The notes under the pieces: generated by a model | Told to the model about the DNA's origin: nothing | Seen by the model: only the letters and a program-made list of their open reading frames with translations | The model's database searches: none | Part shown: positions 16,775 through 23,415 of the stretch, one piece after another | Position numbering within the stretch: the stretch's first letter is position 1 | Layout of the letters: each line of letters begins with the position of its first letter | Program-made: the position numbers and the translations under genes | NCBI GenBank assembly: GCA_017853235.1 | Contig: JAFMJX010000006.1 | Location: forward strand, 1 to 23,415 | Length of the DNA: 23,415 nt | Source of the DNA: Chitinophagaceae bacterium | GTDB taxonomy: Bacteria; Bacteroidota; Bacteroidia; Chitinophagales; Chitinophagaceae | Reading direction: 5' to 3'

Positions 16775-18298
16775 ATGAAAATAAGTATGAAAAAATATTT
16801 AAAAATGCTCGCGCTGGTTGCCATCATAGGTAGCTTGGATGCCTGCACTAAATTTGTGGATTATAATCCCCACGAAGATTACAAAATCACCGATCAGGAT
16901 TATTTAAAATCCGAATCAGATTATCGCACAATGGAAATTAGTTGTTACACTCCATTACAATGGATCAACCAAGTAGTTCCCATTGGTGACATCGCAACGG
17001 ATAATGCAGTTGCGGGTGGAGAGAACGCTTCGGACGTTATTCCTTTACAACAAATTGATGATTACACCACCACTCCTGTAAACGGCCAATTAACTGAAAT
17101 TTGGCAATCAGCTTATGAAGGAGTGAATCGTGCGAATTATTTATTACAATATAAAGCCACTAATCCTGCTGGAGTAGCAATTGATTTTGCAGGTAAGGAT
17201 GCTTTATATGGAGAAGTAAACTTTTTACGTGCTTACTATTATTTTACATTAGTTAAAATGTTTGGTGATGTGCCTTTGTTTACTGATAAGAGATTATCAT
17301 TAACCGATTCTAAATCATTAAAACGTGCTGCTAAAGCAGATGTATACAAGCAAATTGAAGCAGATTTAACTGCAGCGATTGCAGTATTACCTCCCACTCA
17401 AACACAAAAAGGTCGTATTACTAAATATGCTGCTCAAGCTTTATTAGGTAAAGTGTATTTGTATCAAAATAAATTTGATGCTGCTGCTGCCATGCTTGAT
17501 AATGTGATTAATTCCAATGCATTTTCTTTAGTTCAAAACTTTGGTAGCATCTTTTTATTATCTGGTGAGAATGGCCCTGAATCTGTTTTTGAAATTCAGT
17601 ATTCTAATTCTTCTCCTTATTATAACTGGGGTGGTGCTACTCGTGGTCAAGGTAACTATGCGATTCAACAATGTGGTATCCGTGGTTTATCTGGAACTAC
17701 TGATATGCCTTATGCACCAGGTTGGAGTACCAACTTGCCTACGAAGGATTTAGCAAACGCATATGCTGCTGGTGACCAACGTAAAAATGTAACAGTTTTA
17801 GATATTGAAGCATACAAAACTGCCAATCCACAATTTAATATTACTTATCAAGTAGCTCCTTATAAAAATACTGGTTTATATAATCAAAAGTATTTACCAC
17901 GTAAAGGACAAACTTCGGGTCAAGTGGAATTAAACTATTTGAACAACTTTAGAATTATTCGTTATGCAGACGTTTTATTAATGGCTGCAGAAGCTTATAC
18001 AAAAGGAACAACTGTGAATGAAACTAAAGCGAAAACATATTTAAACTTAGTTCGTCGTCGTGCATTTTTAGATAACGCTCATGATATCACTGCTACAGGA
18101 ACGGCATTGTACGATGCTATTTTAGCTGAACGCAGATTAGAATTAGCCATGGAAGGGGAACGCTTCTTTGACTTAGTGAGAACAGGAAAAGCTTCTTCTG
18201 TATTAGGTGCTAACTTTAAAGTAGGTAAGCATGAAGTATTTCCTATTCCACAAACTGAAGTTGAAATTTCAGGCCTCACTCAAAATCCTGGATATTAA
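16775..18298 (+). CDS. susD: SusD-like (RagB/SusD) surface glycan-binding lipoprotein
   Basis: Cell-surface lipoprotein of 507 residues that forms the lid of the SusC transporter and binds oligosaccharides. The signal peptide ends in the lipobox SLDAC with lipidated Cys24; a second ATG at 16787 (MKKYLKM) is an equally possible start. Family marks: W..AYEGVNRAN (about residues 110-121), LRAYYYFTLVKMFGDVPL with the SusD TPR region, a C-terminal RYADVLLMAAEAY segment, the LAERRLELAMEGERFFDLVR motif, and the terminal PIPQTEVE...NPGY. It begins 11 bases after susC, the classic susCD arrangement. Full length, nothing broken. The substrate is inferred from the GH16 neighbours. Confidence 0.95.
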   Translation: MKISMKKYLKMLALVAIIGSLDACTKFVDYNPHEDYKITDQDYLKSESDYRTMEISCYTPLQWINQVVPIGDIATDNAVAGGENASDVIPLQQIDDYTTTPVNGQLTEIWQSAYEGVNRANYLLQYKATNPAGVAIDFAGKDALYGEVNFLRAYYYFTLVKMFGDVPLFTDKRLSLTDSKSLKRAAKADVYKQIEADLTAAIAVLPPTQTQKGRITKYAAQALLGKVYLYQNKFDAAAAMLDNVINSNAFSLVQNFGSIFLLSGENGPESVFEIQYSNSSPYYNWGGATRGQGNYAIQQCGIRGLSGTTDMPYAPGWSTNLPTKDLANAYAAGDQRKNVTVLDIEAYKTANPQFNITYQVAPYKNTGLYNQKYLPRKGQTSGQVELNYLNNFRIIRYADVLLMAAEAYTKGTTVNETKAKTYLNLVRRRAFLDNAHDITATGTALYDAILAERRLELAMEGERFFDLVRTGKASSVLGANFKVGKHEVFPIPQTEVEISGLTQNPGY

Positions 18299-18314
18299 AA
18301 ACTTTTAAAAATAA

Positions 18315-20447
18315 ATGATAATGAAAAATTTTAAATATTTATTAGCTGTCTGTACTTCGCTGATCTTAATGGTTGGTTGTAAAAAAGACATTTTTGAAGA
18401 TGTCGCTTTCCTTGATGGGACAGCCGCATCCGCTAAATTATCTGCTTTATATAATATCACGCAAGATAATACTGGCTTAGTGACTATCACTCCAATGGGT
18501 GAAGGTGCTACTTCTTTTGATATATATTATGGTGATGCAACAACTACACCGGTTACTCTATTACCTGGAAAAAGTACTCAGCACGTGTACAAAGAAGGTT
18601 TGTATAAAGTAAAAATTGTTGCACGTAATATTGTTGGTAAAACAACCGAAGCGACTCAGGATTTAACGGTGTCTTTTAGAGCACCTGAAAATTTGAAAGT
18701 GACTTTAACGCAAAACGGATTAAACTTAACAGTTGGAGCATCTGCTTTATATGAAACTTTCTTTAAAGTATATTTTGGAGATTCATCTACTGCAAATCCA
18801 GTTCCATTTAAGACTTTTATTGAAGGTCAAACTATTTCACATGATTATCCAAAAGCAGGAACTTATATTGTTAAAGTAATTGCTTTATCTGGTGGAGTAG
18901 CAACCACCGAACGTAGTGATACCATTAAAGTTGGTAAGCAACTTGATTTACCTGTTGTGTTTGATGATCCTAATTTTGATTATACCATGAGTGACTTTGG
19001 AGGTAACGTTTCAACTTTTGCAGTGGATCCTACCAATGCTGCTAACAAAGTAATGAAAGTAGATAAAAATGTAGGAGCTGAATTTTGGGCTGGTACTACT
19101 ATTGGAACTGGGTTAGGATTTACTAATAAAATTGCTTTAGCTGCTAACAGAACTAAAATGAGCGTAAGAGTGTATTCTCCTGCTGCTGGTTATTTAGTCA
19201 AGTTAAAAATTGAAGATTATAAAGATGGCAATAAGTCTGTTGAAACTGATGCTGTCACTACCAAAGCAAATGCTTGGGAAACATTAATATTTGATTTTAG
19301 CAATCAAAGTGGTGGAACTCCTGCTGCCAATTTTGGATACAGTTACAACAAAGCTTCCATCTTCTTTGATTTTGGAAATGGCAATACTTGGGGCCCAACT
19401 AATACCGTGAAAAAAACTTTCTATTTTGATGATGTTATTTTCATGCCTTCTGAAATTGTATTAAAACAAATTGATTTACCAGTCACTTTTGATGCAAAGG
19501 ATGTGAATTATACAGTAACAGATTTTGGAAACAATGCAACAGTGGATGCTGTAGATCCTACCAATAGTGCCAACAATGTTAAGAAGACCACAAAATCTAA
19601 TGGTGCTGAAACTTGGGCTGGTACTACCTTAGGTGGTGGATCGACAAAAGGTTTTGCAACTGCAATTCCTATTAAAGCAGGAGCTACTAAAATGTCTGTG
19701 GATGTTTATTCTCCAGCTTCTGGTATCACCGTGAAATTAAAAATTGAAGATAAAAATGATCCAACCAAGTCGGTAGAAACAGATGTGAAAACAACCAAAG
19801 CCAATGCATGGGAAACTTTAGTTTTTGATTTTAGTAATCAAGCTCCAGGGACTGCTGCATTGAATTTAGCTTATACTTATAACATGGCTTCTATTTTCTT
19901 TGATTTTGGAAATGTAGGATCTGGTAAAGTTTTCTATTGGGATAATGTCATTTTTGGTGCAGCTGCTCCAACAAATGTATTAGGTCTTCCTTTGGATTTT
20001 GAATCTACTACTTTAAATTATGCATTCACTGACTTTAGTGGGGGTGCTGTTACTGTGGTAACCAATCCAAATAAAGCAGGCATCAATACTTCTAATAAAG
20101 TAGGTAAAATGGTGAAAGGCGCAGGAGATCCTTGGGCTGGTAGTTATATTACTCTTGATAACCCAATTGATTTTTCTGCAGGTAAAACATTTAAAGTAAA
20201 AGTATATTCTCCAAGAGTAGGTGCTAAACTTTTATTGAAAGTTGAAAACTTAACCGATGGAGGTGTTTCTTTTGAAAAAGAAGTAGCTACTACTAAAGCA
20301 GGTGAATGGGAAGAATTAACTTTTGATTACAGTGCTATTAATACTGCAAAATCTTATCAAAAAGTGGTGTTGATTTTTGATTTAGGAACTGTAGGCGATG
20401 GCTCTGCTAATTATACTTTTTACTTTGATGACATTAAACTTAACTAA
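18315..20447 (+). CDS. Surface glycan-binding lipoprotein (SusE-position) with two PKD-like domains and three tandem beta-sandwich repeats
   Basis: Predicted cell-surface glycan-binding protein of 710 residues. Lipobox LMVGC puts the lipidated residue at Cys22, followed by KKD, similar to the lipoprotein surface-export signal. Two PKD/Ig-like domains (about 40-120 and 122-206) act as spacers. Then come three copies of a roughly 150-165-residue module (211-376, 387-547, 558-710). Each has LP[VL].F....NYT..DF near its start, a WAG motif (W258, W434, W607), VYSP.....LK[IV]E, a W-E-x-L-x-FDF/FDY segment, an FDFG/FDLG segment and a final [FY]Y[FW]D[DN][IV]. I read these as carbohydrate-binding beta-sandwiches but cannot assign a CBM family. 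It lies 16 bases after susD, in the usual surface glycan-binding protein position. ATG 18321 is an alternative start. Binding function is inferred. Confidence 0.8.
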   Translation: MIMKNFKYLLAVCTSLILMVGCKKDIFEDVAFLDGTAASAKLSALYNITQDNTGLVTITPMGEGATSFDIYYGDATTTPVTLLPGKSTQHVYKEGLYKVKIVARNIVGKTTEATQDLTVSFRAPENLKVTLTQNGLNLTVGASALYETFFKVYFGDSSTANPVPFKTFIEGQTISHDYPKAGTYIVKVIALSGGVATTERSDTIKVGKQLDLPVVFDDPNFDYTMSDFGGNVSTFAVDPTNAANKVMKVDKNVGAEFWAGTTIGTGLGFTNKIALAANRTKMSVRVYSPAAGYLVKLKIEDYKDGNKSVETDAVTTKANAWETLIFDFSNQSGGTPAANFGYSYNKASIFFDFGNGNTWGPTNTVKKTFYFDDVIFMPSEIVLKQIDLPVTFDAKDVNYTVTDFGNNATVDAVDPTNSANNVKKTTKSNGAETWAGTTLGGGSTKGFATAIPIKAGATKMSVDVYSPASGITVKLKIEDKNDPTKSVETDVKTTKANAWETLVFDFSNQAPGTAALNLAYTYNMASIFFDFGNVGSGKVFYWDNVIFGAAAPTNVLGLPLDFESTTLNYAFTDFSGGAVTVVTNPNKAGINTSNKVGKMVKGAGDPWAGSYITLDNPIDFSAGKTFKVKVYSPRVGAKLLLKVENLTDGGVSFEKEVATTKAGEWEELTFDYSAINTAKSYQKVVLIFDLGTVGDGSANYTFYFDDIKLN
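18945..20444 (+). repeat. Three tandem protein-coding repeat modules within the SusE-position lipoprotein
   Basis: Coding repeats at about 18945-19442, 19473-19955 and 19986-20444 encode three homologous beta-sandwich modules. Copies 1 and 2 are most alike, sharing VKLKIED, SVETD, TTKANAWETL and FDFSNQ. Copy 3 is more diverged (LLKVENLTDGG, KAGEWEELTFDYS). This suggests an older triplication with a more recent duplication or gene conversion between copies 1 and 2. Confidence 0.75.
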
Positions 20448-20465
20448 CGAATAATAAAAGACGTT

Positions 20466-21365
20466 ATGAAAAATAAATTTAAATTACTTAGTTTGTTCAG
20501 CTTGTTAGTAATCCTTGGATTCACTAGCTGTCAAAAAGAAGAATATAGTTTTGGTAGCATGAAAACTCCAACGGGTTTAGTGTTAACGACTACTGTTGCT
20601 GGAGTGGATAATGCCAACCCAGCGGGTAATGGAACAGGCTTAGTCACTATTAATGTGAAAGCAACTGATGCGCTTACTTATAAGGTTGATTTTGGGGATG
20701 GTAATTCTCAAATGGTTCCATCAGGGGTGGTAACTTACAAATACACAAGTCCAGGAACAAGTGACTATAATGTAAATGTTACTGCAATAGGAACTGGTGG
20801 TATTGTTTCTAATATCAGTAAAAAAATCACAGTATTTGTTGCTTTTAATATTCCAACAGATATTTTACAAAACTTAACTGGCGGATCTTCTAAAGTGTGG
20901 ATGTGTGATAAAAACGCTGACGCTCATTTTGGGGTAGGACCTAATGATGCCTTTGCACCAATTTGGTATGCAGCAGGTGCTAACTCTAGAGCAGCTGATG
21001 GTTTTTATGATGATGAAATTACTTTTAGCAAAGATGCTAATAATAATATTTCTATGGATTTAGACAACAAAGGAACCACATTCGTTTTAGGAGCAGCTGT
21101 TTCTTATTATGGATTAACAGGACCTGAAGGTCAATATCCAATTGCCACAAAAGGAGTTAAAAAATTAGCGTTCATGGATGCAACTTCTGCTAGTACTACG
21201 GCAAATTCTACACGTATTCAATTCATGGTTCCAGGTAATGGATTGGTATTAATTGGAATGGGTAGTACCACTTATGAAATATTATCTTTGACTGCTACTA
21301 CTATGACTTTAAGAACTATTGGAGTTGATGGAAATTCATGGTATGAAAAATTAAAAGTTAAATAA
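20466..21365 (+). CDS. PKD-domain surface lipoprotein, probable glycan-binding protein
   Basis: Lipoprotein of 299 residues with signal peptide ending FTSC and lipidated Cys22. The next residues, QKEEY, fit the X-K-(D/E)2-X surface-export signal described for Bacteroidota lipoproteins, so outer-leaflet display is likely. A PKD-like domain spans about 40-128 (YKVDFGDGNSQ, VTYKYTSPG). The C-terminal domain (about 133-299) begins LTGGSSKVW and contains AHFGVGP, IWYAA and a run of beta strands. I recognise this as a type that accompanies GH16 enzymes in Bacteroidota PULs but cannot name a characterised family. It lies 18 bases after the preceding gene and 8 before the GH16. Its PKD domain resembles those in both neighbours, suggesting domain sharing inside the operon. 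A glycan-binding role is inferred from context. Confidence 0.75.
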   Translation: MKNKFKLLSLFSLLVILGFTSCQKEEYSFGSMKTPTGLVLTTTVAGVDNANPAGNGTGLVTINVKATDALTYKVDFGDGNSQMVPSGVVTYKYTSPGTSDYNVNVTAIGTGGIVSNISKKITVFVAFNIPTDILQNLTGGSSKVWMCDKNADAHFGVGPNDAFAPIWYAAGANSRAADGFYDDEITFSKDANNNISMDLDNKGTTFVLGAAVSYYGLTGPEGQYPIATKGVKKLAFMDATSASTTANSTRIQFMVPGNGLVLIGMGSTTYEILSLTATTMTLRTIGVDGNSWYEKLKVK

Positions 21366-21373
21366 AGGAACTC

Positions 21374-22396
21374 ATGAGATGGTTAATAACTTGTCTGTTG
21401 AGCTTTTGGTTTTTGTGCTGCAGTAAAGGTGGTGATAGTGGAACGGGAACTACCGATGTAGGACCTAGTAATCTTACTATTACCCCAACTGTTAGCACAG
21501 ACAATTCTGGTAATGTTAGTTTCATTGCCACTGCAACGAATGCAGTGAGTTATGAATATGATTTTGGCAACGGTCAATATCAAACTTCTACAACTGGATC
21601 AGTGACTTATAAGTATACTGCTTCAGGAACTTATACCGTAATTGTAAAAGCAAAAAGTACAACAGGCAAGACTATCTCAGCCTCCACCAATGTTACTATT
21701 ACTGTGGCTTTATCATTAGTGTGGTCGGATGAATTTAATTCACCGGGTGCACCCGATCCTGCTAAATGGGGTTATGATATTGGAGCAGGTGGTTGGGGTA
21801 ATAGTGAATTACAGTATTACACCAATCGTACCGATAATGTGTTAGTATCTAATGGCACTTTAAAAATTATAGCAAAAAAAGAAGCATATTCTGGAAGTAA
21901 TTATACTTCTGCTCGTTTATTATCGAAAGGAAAATTTTCATTTCAATATGGTAAAGTTGAAGTATCTGCTAAACTCCCAGGAGGTGTGGGTACTTGGCCG
22001 GCCATTTGGATGTTAGGTGATAATTTTTCAACAGCCGGTTGGCCTACTTGTGGTGAAATTGATATCATGGAACAAAAGGGAAGTGATATGAATCGCATTT
22101 ATAGCACCTTACATTATTTAGGACATTCTGGTGGCAGTGCTATTGGATCCTCCTTTTTAATCAATAATGTGACTACCGCATTTCATAAGTATGGGCTTAT
22201 TTGGACCAGTGCTAGTTTGCAATTTTTAGTAGACGATGTAGTATGTTATACTTTTACGAATTCCTCTAGCTTGCCTTTTAATCAAAACTTTTTTATGATT
22301 TTAAATATGGCGATGGGAGGAACATTTGGAGGTAATGTAGATCCTGCATTTAATAGTGCAGTCATGGAAGTGGATTATGTAAGAGTGTATCAATAA
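21374..22396 (+). CDS. PKD-GH16 lipoprotein, endo-beta-glucanase (laminarinase-like)
   Basis: Surface-tethered endo-acting glycoside hydrolase of 340 residues. The short signal peptide ends WFLCC, with Cys15 or Cys16 lipidated. A PKD-like domain (about 31-111; YEYDFGNGQYQ, VTYKYTASG) links the anchor to a GH16 catalytic domain (about 114-340). Catalytic signature GEIDIME places nucleophile Glu228, assisting Asp230 and acid/base Glu233; WPAIWMLG and the N-terminal WSDEFN are typical of the beta-1,3-glucanase branch (GH16_3-like). GH16 also contains agarases, carrageenases and lichenases, but the E-I-D-I-M-E bulge form and overall pattern favour a laminarin-type beta-1,3-glucan. It starts 8 bases after the previous stop. 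Likely role: cut polymer at the surface before SusCD import. Confidence 0.88.
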   Translation: MRWLITCLLSFWFLCCSKGGDSGTGTTDVGPSNLTITPTVSTDNSGNVSFIATATNAVSYEYDFGNGQYQTSTTGSVTYKYTASGTYTVIVKAKSTTGKTISASTNVTITVALSLVWSDEFNSPGAPDPAKWGYDIGAGGWGNSELQYYTNRTDNVLVSNGTLKIIAKKEAYSGSNYTSARLLSKGKFSFQYGKVEVSAKLPGGVGTWPAIWMLGDNFSTAGWPTCGEIDIMEQKGSDMNRIYSTLHYLGHSGGSAIGSSFLINNVTTAFHKYGLIWTSASLQFLVDDVVCYTFTNSSSLPFNQNFFMILNMAMGGTFGGNVDPAFNSAVMEVDYVRVYQ

Positions 22397-22457
22397 GGTC
22401 ACAATGTACTTTGTTGTTTTGCTGCTTATGATTTTAAATTAATTATTAATTAGAACA

Positions 22458-23300
22458 ATGAAACGTTCCAATAAATTTCGTATTGTAATTTGCTTGTGTT
22501 GTGTTTTGATCGCACATTTACAATTGGAAGCACAATCGAATAAAAAAGTATTGTTTTTTGATGATTTCACATCACCTAAATTAGACAGAACTAAATGGAA
22601 TGTGATTATTACAGGGGATCATTTCAATGATGAATTACAAGCATACATTGATTCTTCCAGCACTTTGTATGTGGAAAATGGATGCTTGATATTACGTCCA
22701 CAATATTCTCCTGGTTTTATCACTAAGGATGGGAAGCATTTTGATTTTACTTCCGCACGTATTACAACTCAAAACAAATTTGATTTTGCTTATGGTACTG
22801 CAGAAGCTAAAATAAAATTAACCAAAGGCGCTGGTTTATGGCCAGCATGGTGGATGTTGGGAAATGAAATATGGCCAGGTACGGGTGAAATAGATATCAT
22901 GGAAAATATTGGTGAAGCTGATTGGGCAAATGCTGCAGTGCATGGTCCAGGGTATAGCGGTGAAACACCTTTTGTGAATCGTCAATATTTTAATGCTTCA
23001 AATGATGTTACCAATTGGCATATTTATGCGGTAGATTGGTCACCCACCGAACTCATTTTTAAATATGATGGAATTCCTATGTTTCGAGTGACTAAAACCA
23101 TGGTGCTTCATTATGGAAAATGGGTATTTGATGAACCCAAACATTTGCTTTTAAATTTTGCAGTGGGCGGCATTTTCCCTGTAAAAATTAATGGTATCAA
23201 AGGCAAAGGAGTGAAGTATGGTTTATCAGAATCCACTGCGGACCTTATTAAAAATAGTAAAGCAAAAATGTGGGTGGACTGGGTGAAAGTTTCTCGATAA
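22458..23300 (+). CDS. GH16 glycoside hydrolase, soluble exported, beta-glucanase-like
   Basis: Second GH16 of the operon, 280 residues, with a signal peptidase I signal (1-25, QLEA|Q) and no lipobox at the cleavage site, so periplasmic or secreted rather than tethered. The catalytic domain fills the protein: FFDDFTSPKLDRTKWN at the start, LWPAWWMLG (127-135), GEIDIME with Glu144, Asp146 and Glu149, and a final MWVDWVKVSR. It lacks the PKD domain of its neighbour and differs in many loops, including NDELQAYIDSSSTLYVENG, so it is a paralogue rather than a recent copy. It lies 61 bases after the first GH16 and is the last gene before the terminator. Likely role: process imported or released beta-glucan oligosaccharides. 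The exact linkage specificity is not visible. Confidence 0.86.
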   Translation: MKRSNKFRIVICLCCVLIAHLQLEAQSNKKVLFFDDFTSPKLDRTKWNVIITGDHFNDELQAYIDSSSTLYVENGCLILRPQYSPGFITKDGKHFDFTSARITTQNKFDFAYGTAEAKIKLTKGAGLWPAWWMLGNEIWPGTGEIDIMENIGEADWANAAVHGPGYSGETPFVNRQYFNASNDVTNWHIYAVDWSPTELIFKYDGIPMFRVTKTMVLHYGKWVFDEPKHLLLNFAVGGIFPVKINGIKGKGVKYGLSESTADLIKNSKAKMWVDWVKVSR

Positions 23301-23370
23301 AACGAATCTAACCCAACTAAAATAATCGTTATAGAATCTAAAAATTCTATTTTAATCCCTTAACAAACTA

Positions 23371-23407
23371 AAGAAAGGTTCCCTCAAAAGAATCTTTCTT
23401 TTTTTTT
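23371..23407 (+). terminator. Rho-independent terminator of the GH16 PUL operon
   Basis: AAGAAAGGTTC (23371-23381) pairs with GAATCTTTCTT (23390-23400) as an 11-bp stem with one G-U pair, loop CCTCAAAA, followed by a T-run to 23407. A weaker hairpin, ATAGAAT/ATTCTAT at 23331-23337 and 23344-23350 with three Ts after it, lies just upstream and may assist. Together they close the operon about 70 bases after the last stop codon. Confidence 0.75.
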
Positions 23408-23415
23408 GTTCAATT

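Noticed and set aside
1..23415. Search for CRISPR arrays, tRNA or rRNA genes, transposases and integrases
   Set aside because: No repeat-spacer pattern, RNA gene or mobile-element protein was seen; all long ORFs are accounted for by PUL genes.

Overview
This AT-rich window comes from a member of the Bacteroidota. It holds a SusC/SusD pair with surface lipoproteins carrying PKD-like domains, Cys-type S1 sulfatases, and a periplasm-sensing regulator with propeller repeats, a Y_Y_Y domain and a LuxR-type helix-turn-helix. That regulator architecture and the low GC fit the Chitinophagales/Sphingobacteriales side of the phylum, but this placement is inference. The window is almost entirely polysaccharide-utilisation locus (PUL) and appears to contain two PUL modules back to back, separated by a regulator.

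Left module (1-10315, + strand). It opens with the last 33 codons of a SusD-like protein, so another SusC/SusD pair lies just outside the window. A strong intrinsic terminator follows. Next come an alginate-lyase-superfamily polysaccharide lyase, two tandem iduronate-2-sulfatase-like sulfatases, an arylsulfatase, a two-domain PL6 (chondroitinase B/alginate lyase) beta-helix lyase, and a fourth, more divergent sulfatase. All carry export signals. Two uronate-cleaving lyases plus four sulfatases point to a sulfated, uronic-acid-containing polysaccharide. An IdoA/GlcA-type glycan such as dermatan or chondroitin sulfate, or an algal sulfated polyuronide, is plausible, but the substrate cannot be fixed from sequence.

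Middle (10312-13643). A large regulator on the minus strand converges on the last sulfatase so tightly that the two stop codons overlap. It is divergent from the right module. The shared upstream region carries a set of GATGTAGT-type direct and inverted repeats that look like operators. A small two-helix membrane ORF may precede susC.

Right module (13644-23300, + strand). The order is SusC TonB-dependent transporter, SusD lipoprotein, a 710-residue lipoprotein with three tandem beta-sandwich repeats, a 299-residue PKD lipoprotein, a PKD-GH16 lipoprotein, and a soluble exported GH16. Gaps are short, and a strong terminator follows at 23371-23407. This is the layout of a beta-1,3-glucan (laminarin-like) or related GH16-substrate PUL: surface glycan-binding proteins and a tethered GH16 cut and capture the glucan, SusCD imports oligosaccharides, and the second GH16 trims further. 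No tRNA, rRNA, CRISPR, transposase or phage gene was found.
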